Source: Halalkalicoccus tibetensis
GTDB lineage: Archaea > Halobacteriota > Halobacteria > Halobacteriales > Halalkalicoccaceae
Assembly: GCF_037996645.1 (NCBI RefSeq)
Contig: NZ_JBBMXV010000004.1
Span: 62,001 to 126,000 of the forward strand
Length of the DNA: 64,000 nt
Reading direction: 5' to 3'
Part shown: positions 1 through 9,933 of the stretch, piece after piece
How the letters are laid out: every line of letters begins with the position of its first letter
Position numbering within the stretch: position 1 is the first letter of the stretch
Notes under the pieces: generated by a model
Seen by the model: only the letters and a program-made list of their open reading frames with translations
What the model was told of the DNA's origin: nothing
Databases searched by the model: none
Position numbers and translations under genes: made by a program

Positions 1-1571
1 TCCAGGAGGAGTTCACCCGCGTCGGGAGGAAGACCGCCGACAAAGTGCTCGACAACTTCCGGGACCGTTACTTCGGCCGCGAGATGGCCTGGGAGCCGCC
101 CGCCGAGGACGAGATAGCGGACGCCGTGAGCGAGGCGACGACGAACAAGGCCGCCGACGCCATCGAGGCGTTCGCGAACGGGATCGCCGAGCGCGTGGCC
201 GCCCGCGACAGCCTCGCCCACCACGAGCTCGAAGGGGTCGTCGCGGCGGTCGCCGACGAGATCAGCGTCGAACACGGCACCTTCGGCGAGACCGCCCGCG
301 AGAAGGCCGTCGCGGCGGTCTGGAGCGCGGTCACTGAACACCGCGAGGAGGAGTGCCGTCGCCTGGTCGATGGCGCGACGAGCACCCACAAGGACGCGGC
401 GACGATCGAGGCCCTCGCGGGGCGGATCGCCGCGAAGTTCGACGACGGCGGGCGCCACCGGCTGACCCGTTCGGCTCTCGCGGAGTACGTCGACCGCGCG
501 GCGGACATGACCCAGGAGCGCGACGACGTGGCGATCGGCGAAACCGCCCGCGAGAACGTCGTCGAGGCGTTCTGGTCGGCCATGCGGACGGTCCCCGACG
601 ACGTGCCGCTCGCCCGCGAGGTCGCGAGCGACCGCAACACCGCCCGCGACCTGGTCGATGCGATGCGCGAGACCGACATCATCGCCCCGCCGACGGACTG
701 CCTGGCGCCGATCACCGACGAGCTGGTCGAAGCGGGCCTGCGAAAGGAGTTCGACGCGGAGTTCTACGCCGCGGCGACCCGGGACGCCGACGTCCACGGC
801 GGCGACCCGTTCATCGTCGAGGCGGGGATCGCCTACGGCGGCGACATCCCCGCCGAGGGGTCGATCGACGTGATGCGCTTCGCGAACCGCGTCCCGCTGG
901 TCTACCAGCGCGGGGCGTGTGCGACCACCGACGTGGTCAAATCGATCGGCTGGCGCAACTACGGGCTGGACCAGCCCGGCGACACCGGCCTGCCGAACGG
1001 TCCCGCGGTCGTGATGGTCCACGTCGCCTCGACGAACGTCCCGTTCACCAGCGAGTCGAAGGACGCCATCGCGAACGTCCCCGCCATCGAGGACGAGATC
1101 GAGCTCGCGATCCGTGAGGCCGCCCGCGAGCTGAAGTCCTACCTCTCGAAGCAGCGTTCGATCGCCAAACGCCGGAAGAAACAGGACGTACTGGCACAGA
1201 TCCTGCCCGAGATGGCCGAGAAGGTCGCGGAGGTGACCGGGAGGGAATCGCCGAACATCGATGCGGCGCTCGCCCGGATCATGAACAACGTCCAGGTCTC
1301 GCGCGCCGCCGAGAACGGGACGGTGAAGCTGGTCGTCGAGAACCACTCGAGCACCGCCGAGGAGCTCGACGTCACTGACATCGTCTCCGCGGAGCCGAGC
1401 GACCTCTCGGAGGGAACAGTGATAGAAATGGACGGCGAGTGGTTCGTCAAGTGGTCGCCCACGATATCGGCGGGCGAGACGGCGACCCTGGAGTACAGCG
1501 TGGACGGGGAGGCGACGTTCGACCTCGACGTGAGCGGGGTCGAGACCGCGAAACTCACGGTAGACGAATGA
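1..1571 (+). CDS. top6B: DNA topoisomerase VI subunit B, 3' part
   Basis: Carboxy-terminal part of the ATPase subunit of type IIB topoisomerase VI, which relaxes and decatenates DNA together with Top6A. The reading frame is open from the left edge (frame of base 3), so the amino-terminal GHKL ATPase domain lies outside the window. About 522 residues are visible, covering the region after the ATPase (H2TH and transducer) and a halophile-type carboxy-terminal domain. The GTG at 45 is only the first possible start codon in the window and is not the real start. The stop overlaps the ATG of top6A (ATGA), which implies translational coupling. Identity rests on the sequence and on its tight pairing with the recognisable A subunit. 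Confidence 0.9.
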   Translation, partial: QEEFTRVGRKTADKVLDNFRDRYFGREMAWEPPAEDEIADAVSEATTNKAADAIEAFANGIAERVAARDSLAHHELEGVVAAVADEISVEHGTFGETAREKAVAAVWSAVTEHREEECRRLVDGATSTHKDAATIEALAGRIAAKFDDGGRHRLTRSALAEYVDRAADMTQERDDVAIGETARENVVEAFWSAMRTVPDDVPLAREVASDRNTARDLVDAMRETDIIAPPTDCLAPITDELVEAGLRKEFDAEFYAAATRDADVHGGDPFIVEAGIAYGGDIPAEGSIDVMRFANRVPLVYQRGACATTDVVKSIGWRNYGLDQPGDTGLPNGPAVVMVHVASTNVPFTSESKDAIANVPAIEDEIELAIREAARELKSYLSKQRSIAKRRKKQDVLAQILPEMAEKVAEVTGRESPNIDAALARIMNNVQVSRAAENGTVKLVVENHSSTAEELDVTDIVSAEPSDLSEGTVIEMDGEWFVKWSPTISAGETATLEYSVDGEATFDLDVSGVETAKLTVDE

Positions 1572-2659
1572 GCACGGACACACCACACGACGCGCGAGAA
1601 CAGCTGATCGAACTGGCGGCGGAGTTCTACGACCAGTTCGCGGAGGGGGACATCCCCGAGATGACGCTCCCGACGCGGACGAAGAGCAACATCGAGTACG
1701 ACGAGGACTCGCAGGTTTGGGTCTACGGCGACCGGACGAGCACCCGATCGGCGAACTCGGTCCGGGGGGCTCGCAAGCTCCTGAAGGCGATCTACACGAT
1801 CGAGTTCCTCGCCGACCAGCTCGGCGAGGACCGCTCCTCGACGCTGCGTGAGCTGTACTACCTCTCGGAGAGCTGGGACAACGAGGAGGCGCAGTTCAAC
1901 GACCAGGACGAGTCCAACCAGCTGATCGAGGACCTCGAGATCGTCTCGGAGGTCACCCGCGAGGACTTCCACATGCGCCCCGAGGAGTCGGGCGCGACGA
2001 TCATGGGGCCTCTGGAGCTGCGCGAGCAGACCCGGCGGGGCGAGCGGGTGATCCACTGCCAGGAGGACGTCGGCGAGGGCGGTTATCAGATCCCGAACAA
2101 CCCTGACACGATCGAGTTCCTCGAGAACGACGCCGACTTCGTCCTCTGTGTCGAGACCGGCGGGATGCGCGACCGGCTCGTCGAGAACGGCTTCGACGAG
2201 GAGTACAACGTGATCGTCGTCCACCTCAAGGGCCAGCCCGCCCGCGCGACCCGACGGATCACCAAACGGCTCCACGACGAGCTCGACCTTCCCGTCACCG
2301 TCTTTACCGACTGTGACCCGTGGTCCTACCGGATCTACGGCTCGGTCGCCTACGGCTCGATCAAGTCCGCGCACCTCTCGGAGTACCTCGCGACGCCCCA
2401 GGCGCAGTTCGTCGGCATCCAGCCCGAGGACATCGTCGAGTACGACCTCCCGACCGACCCCCTGTCGGACTCGGACGTCAACGCCCTCGAGAACGAGCTC
2501 GAGGACCCCCGGTTCCAGACCGACTACTGGGAGGAACAGATCGAGCTCCAGCTCGAGATCGGGAAGAAGGCCGAACAGCAGGCGCTCGCCTCCCGTGGGC
2601 TCGACTTCGTCACCGAGACCTACCTGCCCGAACGGCTCGAGGCGATGGACGTCCTCTAA
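1568..2659 (+). CDS. top6A: DNA topoisomerase VI subunit A (Spo11 homologue)
   Basis: DNA-cleaving subunit of topoisomerase VI, 363 residues, the usual family size. The 5Y-CAP part carries TLRELYYLS around residues 92-100, and the second tyrosine (about Y98) aligns with the catalytic tyrosine of Spo11. The Toprim part shows the metal-binding glutamate in VETGG and the acidic DCDPW motif. The ATG at 1568 lies inside the top6B stop, giving a coupled two-gene operon. The gene ends four bases into the convergent zinc-ribbon gene. Confidence 0.96.
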   Translation: MSTDTPHDAREQLIELAAEFYDQFAEGDIPEMTLPTRTKSNIEYDEDSQVWVYGDRTSTRSANSVRGARKLLKAIYTIEFLADQLGEDRSSTLRELYYLSESWDNEEAQFNDQDESNQLIEDLEIVSEVTREDFHMRPEESGATIMGPLELREQTRRGERVIHCQEDVGEGGYQIPNNPDTIEFLENDADFVLCVETGGMRDRLVENGFDEEYNVIVVHLKGQPARATRRITKRLHDELDLPVTVFTDCDPWSYRIYGSVAYGSIKSAHLSEYLATPQAQFVGIQPEDIVEYDLPTDPLSDSDVNALENELEDPRFQTDYWEEQIELQLEIGKKAEQQALASRGLDFVTETYLPERLEAMDVL

Positions 2660-3501
2660 ACCGGGTCGTTTCTGACCGTCGTGTCCGTCTCGCCGCTGTA
2701 GTTCTCACGACCTTCGTCCGACGAGTCGCCGGCCGCACAGCGACGGCAGTAGGCGTTCCGGCCGTGTTCGTGGGTCCACAGCGGGATCCCCGCGAGATAC
2801 GTCCGCTCGCCGTAGCGCCGCTCGACGCCCTGCTCGATCGGCGAGGCACAGGCCGAACAGGGCGTCTCGGGCCGTTCGATCACCCGCTCGTCGGTCCCGC
2901 GAACCCGGCCGAACGTGCCGACCGATCGGCGTGCGGCCAGGCGGCGTCGGGCCGGCGGAAGGACCGCGACGGCCCCGAGGAGGCAGATCAGCCCGATCGT
3001 TCCGGCGGCCACCGATCCGCTCGTCGCGAGCACCATCAGGCCCAGAAACAGGAGCAGCGTCGCGAGCAGGACGCTGAACCCCCAGTCGAGCACGTCCCGG
3101 TCGATGTCGGCTTCGGCGTCGCTCGGCCCGCTCAGCCGGCGGCGCGTCCCGTCGGCCCGGAGTTCGACCCGTTCGGCGTTCATCGAGTAGCTGTACCACC
3201 CGTAGAGGAGGTTGCCGACTCCGCCCGTGAACAACAGCAAGAGAACGTGGAGCCCGATCGATCCGATCCCGCGGTCCACCAGGACGACCCGGTCGTCGTA
3301 CTCGCCCTCGATCTCCCAGCCCTCGGCGACCATCGCGTCGAGCTGCTGGCGGAACTCCCCGCGACCGTCGCGCCGTGCCGTCCGTCCACGGAACTCGCCC
3401 GATTCACCGATGGCCGTGCCACACTGCGAGCAGTAGGCGTCCCCGGCCCCGAGACGCGTTCCGCATCGCGAACAGAAGTTCGGCGCCGTCGAACCGCTCA
3501 T
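2656..3501 (-). CDS. Zinc-ribbon membrane protein
   Basis: A protein of 281 residues starting at ATG 3501. The amino end is a double-CxxC zinc ribbon (CSRCG then CSQCG, about residues 9-27). A soluble stretch with [25 protein letters not shown] follows. A hydrophobic pair lies around residues 80-105, with two more segments around 145-190. A second Cys pair (CSAC, then CRRC near the end) may bind another zinc. The soluble part looks like the short domain found in haloarchaeal putative membrane regulators; exact function unknown. It is convergent with top6A (4-bp overlap) and divergent from the amphi-Trp gene. Confidence 0.72.
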   Translation of the reverse strand: MSGSTAPNFCSRCGTRLGAGDAYCSQCGTAIGESGEFRGRTARRDGRGEFRQQLDAMVAEGWEIEGEYDDRVVLVDRGIGSIGLHVLLLLFTGGVGNLLYGWYSYSMNAERVELRADGTRRRLSGPSDAEADIDRDVLDWGFSVLLATLLLFLGLMVLATSGSVAAGTIGLICLLGAVAVLPPARRRLAARRSVGTFGRVRGTDERVIERPETPCSACASPIEQGVERRYGERTYLAGIPLWTHEHGRNAYCRRCAAGDSSDEGRENYSGETDTTVRNDPV

Positions 3502-3668
3502 ATGCGATGTTGTATGTATACTGACAAAAGTGTTGTGGGCGTTACCGGCCGTCGAGCACTCGATGGGCGGCCCGGACGAGGTCGGCAACGGGCGGGACGG
3601 TCTCCAGCTCCGCGGTTCGACTTCGATCCGCGCCCTAGGTTTATCGGCTCGGTGGCCCCAGTGTCGGT

Positions 3669-3944
3669 ATGGCAGAGAAGACCCTGCACGAGGAACGGAT
3701 GAGCCGGGCGGACGTCGCGACACAGCTGCGGCGGCTCGCCGACGAGCTCGACTCCGGCGAGGACGAGGGAGAGGACGGCGGAACGGAGGGCGCTGGCGGG
3801 ATCGAGGTCCCGGTCGGCAACAAGCGCGTCCGGCTCACCCCGCCCGAGGAGATCGGCTACGAGATCGGCGTCCGCGAGGGCTCCTCGGTGCTGCGGGGGA
3901 ACCGGGAGACCGTCTCCCTGACGCTCGACTGGAAGCCCCGTTAG
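3669..3944 (+). CDS. Amphi-Trp domain protein
   Basis: A small acidic protein of 91 residues. It has the layout of the haloarchaeal amphi-Trp family: an amino-terminal helix (RADVATQLRRLADELDSG), an acidic linker, and a beta-rich carboxy half ending in LTLDWKPR with the conserved Trp. A second family member lies at 52591-52875. The role of the family is unknown. A TATA-like TTTATC sits about 20-25 bases before the ATG, suggesting a leaderless message. The stop overlaps that of the convergent permease gene. Confidence 0.78.
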   Translation: MAEKTLHEERMSRADVATQLRRLADELDSGEDEGEDGGTEGAGGIEVPVGNKRVRLTPPEEIGYEIGVREGSSVLRGNRETVSLTLDWKPR

Positions 3945-5116
3945 TCCTCGGTCTCGACCACCGGCGACGTCCCCTCGGTCCGGCTCCCGGCCATCGACGG
4001 CGGCCGCTGGTCCGGTCCGCCGAAGTCGCCGAGGGTCGTCTGGTGGGCGGGGGTGTCCTCGCCCCACAGCACGTACGGCAGCAGGACGTGGGTCGCGTTG
4101 ATCAGGAGGATCAGCAGGATCGGGAGGAAGAACAGCCCGTAGAAGCCGAAGACCGTCGGCCCGACGATGTAGCTGACGAGCAACAGCCCGGTGTGGGTGT
4201 TGTCGCCGCTGATCAGCGCGCGGATGAAGAAGTCGGGGATGAAGTCGACGAAGACCCCCGCGGCGAGGAAGAAGGCCCCGACGTAGATCAGCAGGCCGGT
4301 CTGTCCGGCGGCGAACGCGGCGGCCGCGAGCCCGATCCCGACGGGGATGTAGACGAGCTTGATCCCGATGACGGGGATCAGGCTTCCGATCCCGGCGAGC
4401 GCGGCGAACAGGCCGGGAAACGGCACCTGAACGGTTTCCGGAACGAAGAAGTTGTACGTGAAGAAGACGATCACGCCGACGATCGCGGTGACGAACACGT
4501 TGACGATGTTGCCGAAGAGCGTCATCGAGAGCTCGGGGTCGGCCTCGTCGAAGAACTCCCGGATGATCCCCGTGTCGTCGAAGTTCGTGAGAACCCACGC
4601 CCGCAGCCGCGGCCCGTCGACGAGCATGTAGTAGGTCAGCACTACGAGGATCAGCAGCTGGACGATCGCGCTGCTGACGACGCTCAGCGCCCCCGAGAGG
4701 CTGAACAGCGCGGCGAAGATCGAGCCCTGTGCGCCCGCGCCGGCGATCGCCTCCTGAAGCGTATCGAGGTCCAGTGCGGCGATGTCGAACTCCTCGAGGC
4801 CCTGGCTCAGCACCTGGTCCTGGATGTCGTAGGCCTCGACGAGCGCCTGGACCTCGATGACGATGATCGCGACCGTATAGACCAGCAGGATCAGGAAGGG
4901 GATCCCGAAGAGGAGGATCGCGAGGAGCGCTCGGAGGCGTTGTGGGATCCCGAACCGTCGGAGGAAGCGGTGGATCGGCCGCACCGAGTAGTAGAGGAAG
5001 ACCGCGAACACGACGACCGCGATGAACGCCTCGATGACGTAGGCGGCAATGAGAAACAGCCCGAACACGACCAGTCCGAGCCCGATCCGGCGCCCTACCC
5101 CGCGGTCGTACTCCAT
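3941..5116 (-). CDS. AI-2E family (PerM/UPF0118) transporter
   Basis: Polytopic membrane protein of 391 residues with about eight hydrophobic segments and the family layout: paired helices at the start, a long soluble region near residues 90-140, then a carboxy-terminal helix bundle with a PVIGIK-type loop. Members include the putative autoinducer-2 exporter TqsA and Na+/H+ antiporter-like proteins, so the substrate cannot be inferred. The ATG at 5116 starts directly before the first membrane segment. A start at 5197 would add 27 residues that look non-coding. Confidence 0.85.
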   Translation of the reverse strand: MEYDRGVGRRIGLGLVVFGLFLIAAYVIEAFIAVVVFAVFLYYSVRPIHRFLRRFGIPQRLRALLAILLFGIPFLILLVYTVAIIVIEVQALVEAYDIQDQVLSQGLEEFDIAALDLDTLQEAIAGAGAQGSIFAALFSLSGALSVVSSAIVQLLILVVLTYYMLVDGPRLRAWVLTNFDDTGIIREFFDEADPELSMTLFGNIVNVFVTAIVGVIVFFTYNFFVPETVQVPFPGLFAALAGIGSLIPVIGIKLVYIPVGIGLAAAAFAAGQTGLLIYVGAFFLAAGVFVDFIPDFFIRALISGDNTHTGLLLVSYIVGPTVFGFYGLFFLPILLILLINATHVLLPYVLWGEDTPAHQTTLGDFGGPDQRPPSMAGSRTEGTSPVVETED

Positions 5117-5369
5117 TACGTCCACCCAAAGCGCGGTCCGTTCATCAATCCCCTGGGTCGACCCACGGTGCCCTTCGAACGGTCGTTTCCATGCCACGGG
5201 ACGGGGTACCGGACGGCCCGGGGTTCGACTAGCGGCCGCGACCCCGTTCCGGATAGGGCCGGCTCGGACCGGGTCCCATCACGCGCGGTCGGGGCCGCAT
5301 CCGGGTCCGACGTTGACGCTGCAAGGCGTACTGCTAACCACGAACGGGCTGTTTATCGTCCGGGAACCA

Positions 5370-6707
5370 ATGGTCGACGACAGCACCGCAGACGAGCGCA
5401 TCGAGACGACGACCGACCACGAAACGATCCGCGAATGGGTCGAAACGCGAGGCTCGACCGCGGCACGAACGACCGGGTCGTCGGACGAGGAGACGGGGAG
5501 CCTCGCGATCGTACCCGAGGGAACGGACGACGCCTCGGTCGAGACCGTCCCGTGGGAGGAGTTCTTCGAGGTCTTCGAGGACGAAGGCCTCGCGTTCGCC
5601 TACCAGACGACCAGGGAGGACCCCGACGAGCGGTGGTTCTGTACGTTCGTCGCCCGCGAGGGGGAGGTCGACGAGGACGTCTTCGAGGCCGAGCGATCCG
5701 GAACGACCTGGTCGAGCGCCGGCCGACGCGCGGAATCGGCGGACGGGGAGGCGACGGGGACGAGGACCTCGGGGACCGCGGCGACGGACGAGAGCACCAT
5801 CGAGGAGGGCGACGTCGCCGAGACCGAGGTCACGAGGACGGAGGTCGTCCGGAAGGAGATCGTCGAGACCGACCGGGTCCGGAGCCGGGTCGTCGAAAGC
5901 GAGGTCGTCGAGGAGGAGGCGATCGACCGATCGCTCGTCGGCCGGGAGATAGAGCGCTGTGAGATCGTCGACGACGCCGTCGAGACCGAAGTCGTGGAGC
6001 TCCACCGGGTGACGACCGAGGTCCTCGAGGCCCATACGGTCGAGAGCGAGGTCGTCGACAGCGAGACCGTCGAGCGCGACCTGGCCGAGGACGAGACCCG
6101 AACCGACGCGGACGGCAAGCCGACGACCGAGGGCGCCGCCGACCTCGGGGACAGCGGCCTCACCCACGACACGATCGTCGAGAGCGAGCTGGTCAGGCGC
6201 GACCTGGAGGAGGGCGAGCTCCGGGAGGGCGAGGTCGTCGAGACCGAGGTGGTCGAACGGCGCGTCCTCGAAAGCGAGGTCGAAACGCGGCTGCTCGTCC
6301 GAAGCGAGCTCGCGAGCGGCGAGTCGATCGACGAGCGGATCGTCGAAACCGAGCTGGTCGAGAGCGAGATCGTCGAGCGGGATGCCGACGGCGAGCTCGG
6401 ATCGGGGCGCTCGGACAGCGGCGTCGACACGGTTCCCGACGCCCCGACGGGCTCGGACGCCGGGCCCGGCGCCACCGCGGTAAGCGACGACGAGGTGGGA
6501 AAGACCGTCGTCGACGCCCGCGGCGAGGAGGTCGGGATCGTCTCGGAGGTCGGCGCGGGCACGCTGTACGTCGACCCCGACCCGACGGTCGCCGAGCGGA
6601 TCTCCTCGAAGCTCGGCTGGGGCGACGCCGACGACGGGTCGTATCCGATCGAGGCGGACCGGATCGAGGCCGTCACCGACGACGAGGTCCGACTCGCCCG
6701 CCTTTAG
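5370..6707 (+). CDS. Val/Glu pentad-repeat protein with PRC-barrel-like C-terminus
   Basis: Acidic protein of 445 residues. Residues 1-95 form a haloarchaeal domain (HETIREWVETRG, later WEEFFEVFEDEGLAF and RWFCTFVAREG). Residues of about 150-345 are a low-complexity array with roughly five-residue periodicity, in which units such as VESEV, VETEV and VERRV follow one another; it is interrupted near 235-265 by a Gly/Asp-rich spacer. The last 75 residues resemble a PRC-barrel (VGKTVVDARGEEVGIV, YVDPDP, KLGWGD). The arrangement recalls PRC-barrel plus DUF2382 stress proteins, but the repeat is not clearly that domain. Function unknown. ATG 5370 is preferred over upstream in-frame codons. Confidence 0.8.
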   Translation: MVDDSTADERIETTTDHETIREWVETRGSTAARTTGSSDEETGSLAIVPEGTDDASVETVPWEEFFEVFEDEGLAFAYQTTREDPDERWFCTFVAREGEVDEDVFEAERSGTTWSSAGRRAESADGEATGTRTSGTAATDESTIEEGDVAETEVTRTEVVRKEIVETDRVRSRVVESEVVEEEAIDRSLVGREIERCEIVDDAVETEVVELHRVTTEVLEAHTVESEVVDSETVERDLAEDETRTDADGKPTTEGAADLGDSGLTHDTIVESELVRRDLEEGELREGEVVETEVVERRVLESEVETRLLVRSELASGESIDERIVETELVESEIVERDADGELGSGRSDSGVDTVPDAPTGSDAGPGATAVSDDEVGKTVVDARGEEVGIVSEVGAGTLYVDPDPTVAERISSKLGWGDADDGSYPIEADRIEAVTDDEVRLARL

Positions 6708-6811
6708 ACGGCCCGCCGGCCGTGGTCCCCCGCCCCGGTTCGCCGTTCGGCGACGTCGGGCCGGGCTCGACACTCCTACTTTAAAGGTGATCGCCGGCCG
6801 ATCCCCGGGTA

Positions 6812-8332
6812 ATGACCGAATCCCAGCTCGCGGCGGCGGTGACCGAGGCCCTCGGGATCGACGCAACGACGTTCCAGCGTCGCGCGGCCGAGGACGCCGA
6901 CGTGATCATCGAGGCGCTCTCCGAGGGAGTCTTCGACAACCCCCAGGCGATCGTCGGCTTCGAGTACGAGTTCTACGCCGTCGACGGCGAGACGAGCGCG
7001 CTCCGGCGCGTCCCCCGGCGGATGCTCGAGTACATCGGCTTCGAGAAGGAACTGGGGCTGCACAACGCCGAGATGTCGACCAGCCCCCAGCCGCTGAACG
7101 CCCACGGCCTGCGCGCCCAGGAGGCGGAGATCAAGGCCCGGCTCACCACCGCCCTCGAGTGCGTCCGGCCCGAGGGGATCACGCTCGTCAGCGACGGCAT
7201 GTGGACGATCCCGCCCGAGGGCGAGGGGTCACGCGAGTACCTCACCGACCACATCACCGACGGCGGGATCCGCATCGCGACCAACATGAGCGACTCGGTC
7301 CGCTATCACGCGATGGCCAACGCCGAGGGCGAGACCACCGCCGGGATGCATCTCGACGCCCCGAACGTGACGCTCGACTCGGCGACGGTGATGCCGGAAA
7401 GCCTCATCACGTCGATCCAGCCCCACTACCAAGTGGCCCACGCCGCCGACCTGCCTGACTACTTCAACTACGCGCTGCGCATCGCCGGTCCGCTGCTCGC
7501 GCTCGGGGCGAACTCGCCGTTCTTCCCGCCCGCGCTCTACGACGACGTCCCCGACGAGCGGGTCGTCGACGAGGCCTGGATGACCAACCGGATCCCGGTC
7601 TTCGAGAGCGTCCTCAACGAGGGGACGCCGGGGAAGGTCCGCTTTCCCCACGACCTCCAGAGCGTCGAGGAGGCGGTCGACCGGGTCGTCGCCGACGAGA
7701 TCATCGTCCCGATGCCCGTTGAGACCTCGGACCGGTTCGACGACGAGTTCGCCCACTTCCGCATGAAACACGGCACCTACTGGCGGTGGGTCCGACCCGT
7801 GTTCGACGGATCGACCCGCTCCGCGGCCAACGCCCGCATCGAGTTCCGCCCCATCGGCTCCCAGCCGACGGTCCGCGACTCCGTCTCCTTCCTCGCGGTC
7901 TTCGCGGGCCTCCTCGAGAGCCTCCCCCGCCGCGAGCATCCCGTGATCGGCCTCGACTGGGCGGACGCCCGCGAGAACTTCTACGCCGCCATGCGCGACG
8001 GCCTCGGCGCGGACCTCTCGTGGATCACCGGCGGCGGCGAGGAGACGATCGACGGCGAGCGCCTCTTCGCCGACCTGTTCGACCACGCCCGCGACGGCCT
8101 GAAGCTGCGCGGGCTCAGCGATCAGGAGGTCGAAACGTATCTCTGGCCGCTTCGCCACCGCGCCCGGCACGGCTACTCGCCCGCCGAGTGGCGCCACGAG
8201 CGCGTCGCGGACCTCGTCGAGGAAGGGACGTCCCTCTCGGGAGCTATAGAGACGGCTCAGCGCGAATACATCGACCGTCAGAAGGAAACGCTGTTGGAGG
8301 GCAGTTTCGCCGACTGGGTCGACGACCGGTAG
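6812..8332 (+). CDS. Glutamate-cysteine ligase-family (GCS2-like) enzyme
   Basis: Protein of 506 residues with the GxExE nucleotide/metal-binding signature of the glutamate-cysteine ligase/carboxylate-amine ligase fold (GFEYEFYAVDG, residues 49-59). Later come AGMHLDAPN and a conserved arginine in NARIEFRPIGSQPT. Haloarchaea make gamma-glutamylcysteine as their main thiol, but the proven enzyme GshA is shorter, so this may be a paralogue with another amine acceptor. A TTTAAAG box about 30 bases upstream suits a leaderless transcript. It is convergent with psmB. Confidence 0.68.
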   Translation: MTESQLAAAVTEALGIDATTFQRRAAEDADVIIEALSEGVFDNPQAIVGFEYEFYAVDGETSALRRVPRRMLEYIGFEKELGLHNAEMSTSPQPLNAHGLRAQEAEIKARLTTALECVRPEGITLVSDGMWTIPPEGEGSREYLTDHITDGGIRIATNMSDSVRYHAMANAEGETTAGMHLDAPNVTLDSATVMPESLITSIQPHYQVAHAADLPDYFNYALRIAGPLLALGANSPFFPPALYDDVPDERVVDEAWMTNRIPVFESVLNEGTPGKVRFPHDLQSVEEAVDRVVADEIIVPMPVETSDRFDDEFAHFRMKHGTYWRWVRPVFDGSTRSAANARIEFRPIGSQPTVRDSVSFLAVFAGLLESLPRREHPVIGLDWADARENFYAAMRDGLGADLSWITGGGEETIDGERLFADLFDHARDGLKLRGLSDQEVETYLWPLRHRARHGYSPAEWRHERVADLVEEGTSLSGAIETAQREYIDRQKETLLEGSFADWVDDR

Positions 8333-9076
8333 TTATCGGCCGCTCTGGATGTCGTCGACGCCCTCGAACTCCTCGTAGCGCTCGATCTCGACCTCGTCCT
8401 CGGTGATCGTCGCGATGTTGATGCCGTTGCCGCTGGCGGTGTCGCGTTCGACGGCGCTGCCGACGCTTCGGATGGCGACGTCGCGGGCCTCCTCGACGCT
8501 CAGGTCCTCCTCGTAGTCCTGTTCGAGCACGCCCAGCGCGAACTGCGAGCCCGAGCCCGAGACGGCGTAGGCCTCCTCGGTGGTGCCCCCGAGCGCGTCC
8601 AGGCTGTAGATGTGGGGGCCGTCGTCGTCGACGCCGCCCAGCACGGGCACGACGATGAAGAAGCCGCCGCTGCGGAGCAGGTTGCTCGTCAGCGTCGAGA
8701 GCGCGGTCATGCTCATGTCCTCGCCCTGGCGGGCGTCGTAGAGGTTGACCTCCGCGCGGAGGGTGCGGATCAGCGACTGGGCCGCCGAGACCGAGCCGGC
8801 GATGGTGAGCGCGCCCGTCGGGTGGACGTCCTCGACCTTCTGGACCGTCTTACTCGAGACCATGTTGCCGAGGCTGGCGCGCATGTCGGTCGCCATCACG
8901 ACGCCGTCCTCGGCGCGCAGGCCGACCGTCGTCGTTCCGGTCTTGAGCTCGGCGGCGTCTGCACCCTCGGGGAGCTCGGCGTCGGGCAGCGTTCCCAGTT
9001 CGGGCTCGTAGGGGTCCGCCTGGCCGGGACTGGAGACGAGCGAGTCGGAGAGCTCTAGTTCGTTCGGTGTTCGCAT
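8333..9076 (-). CDS. psmB: Proteasome beta subunit
   Basis: Catalytic beta subunit of the archaeal 20S proteasome, 247 residues. A propeptide of 47 residues precedes the self-cleavage site KTG/TTTVG, so Thr48 becomes the amino-terminal nucleophile. The conserved Lys, Asp and SGSGSQFALGVLE elements of Ntn hydrolases follow, with a normal beta-subunit carboxy end. The subunit stacks with PsmA rings for ATP-dependent protein turnover in the cytoplasm. The stop abuts the convergent GCS-like gene. A TATA-like element lies about 29 bases before the ATG. Confidence 0.97.
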   Translation of the reverse strand: MRTPNELELSDSLVSSPGQADPYEPELGTLPDAELPEGADAAELKTGTTTVGLRAEDGVVMATDMRASLGNMVSSKTVQKVEDVHPTGALTIAGSVSAAQSLIRTLRAEVNLYDARQGEDMSMTALSTLTSNLLRSGGFFIVVPVLGGVDDDGPHIYSLDALGGTTEEAYAVSGSGSQFALGVLEQDYEEDLSVEEARDVAIRSVGSAVERDTASGNGINIATITEDEVEIERYEEFEGVDDIQSGR

Positions 9077-9100
9077 TACCGAACGTTACCCCCTACGGAC

Positions 9101-9108
9101 TGATAAAC
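9101..9108 (-). promoter_or_regulatory. Probable TATA box of psmB
   Basis: On the minus strand the bases read GTTTATCA, centred about 29 bp before the psmB ATG. That spacing puts transcription initiation at or next to the start codon, as in haloarchaeal leaderless genes. Called from sequence and position only. Confidence 0.5.
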
Positions 9109-9125
9109 CCATTCGTTCCGGCCGA

Positions 9126-9302
9126 TCACTCCGCGAGCGAACGCCGCTCGTAGGCCCGCTCGGCGCGCGTAATGAGCCGATGGACCGGCAGCGTGAGGCC
9201 GACCCGCCGCATGGCGAGCGCCACCGGGAGCATCAACAGCCCGATGAGGACAGTGGTCTGGTACAGTGCGAACAGCGTGGCGCGGTGCAGCCGTGTGATC
9301 AT
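9126..9302 (-). CDS. Small conserved haloarchaeal membrane-helix protein
   Basis: An open frame of 58 codons starting at ATG 9302 with protein-like composition. MITRLHRATLFALYQ is followed by a hydrophobic stretch (TTVLIGLLMLPVALAM, one membrane segment) and then a basic/acidic tail (HRLITRAERAYERRSLAE). It resembles short haloarchaeal proteins I recall with an amino-terminal LHR-LFALYQ motif, but I cannot name the family. It lies between psmB and the divergent DUF555 gene. Codon choice fits the host. Confidence 0.6.
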   Translation of the reverse strand: MITRLHRATLFALYQTTVLIGLLMLPVALAMRRVGLTLPVHRLITRAERAYERRSLAE

Positions 9303-9568
9303 CCGATACCAGTCGCTGATTACCAGACCCTACATAACTCTTGTTGCCGAGCGTGAACGTAACGATCTATTCTATCGATCGTGTCCCCGCTGCCCGCTCT
9401 CGGTTTTCGATCCCGTCGGTCGGGCCACGACGGAACCACTCCGAACGTTACAGACTTTTGAAACTATTGGGTTGGGAACCCGCGGGATTCCCATACGTTA
9501 CGGGAAACGTCGGGATGACGTGCGCGCCGAACCGCAACGCACTCCACCACGGAGGGGCGAGGAGGGGT

Positions 9569-9919
9569 ATGAACTATCTGGTAGTGATGGAGGCGGCCTG
9601 GTTGGTTCGCGACGTCGAGGAGATCGACGACGCCATCGGCGTCGCGGTCAGCGAGGCCGGCAAGCGTCTCAACCAGCAGGAGATGGACTACGTCGAGGTC
9701 GAGGTCGGCGCCACGGGCTGTCCGGCCTGCGGCGAGCCCTTCGACTCGGCGTACATCGCCGCCGGCACCGCGCTGGTCGGTCTCGTCCTGGAGATGACGG
9801 TGTTCAACGCCGAGAGCGAGGAGCACGCCCAGCGCATCGCCAAAAGCGAGGTCGGCGGCGCGCTACGTGACGTCCCCCTCTCGGTGGTCGAGACCATCGA
9901 GGCCGAGGAGGACGAGTAG
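9569..9919 (+). CDS. UPF0212 / DUF555 family protein
   Basis: Protein of 116 residues matching the archaeal DUF555 family. It has MNYLVVMEAAWLVRDVEEIDDAIGVAVSEAGKRLN, the Cys pair CPACGEPF, and AYIAAGTALVGLVLEM. The CPAC pair alone could bind zinc as a dimer. Role unknown. ATG 9569 follows a G-rich GGAGGGG run that could act as a ribosome binding site, and in-frame codons further upstream look non-coding. Confidence 0.85.
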   Translation: MNYLVVMEAAWLVRDVEEIDDAIGVAVSEAGKRLNQQEMDYVEVEVGATGCPACGEPFDSAYIAAGTALVGLVLEMTVFNAESEEHAQRIAKSEVGGALRDVPLSVVETIEAEEDE

Positions 9920-9933
9920 CCCGAACCTTTTAT

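Noticed and set aside
3530-5962. Plus-strand frame of 810 codons over the AI-2E permease
   Set aside because: Low-complexity Arg/Asp/Glu translation opposite a clear membrane protein gene.
9340-9568. Possible small RNA or tRNA between psmB-side gene and DUF555
   Set aside because: I found no cloverleaf or conserved T-arm; only short local repeats such as GGTTGGGAACCC.
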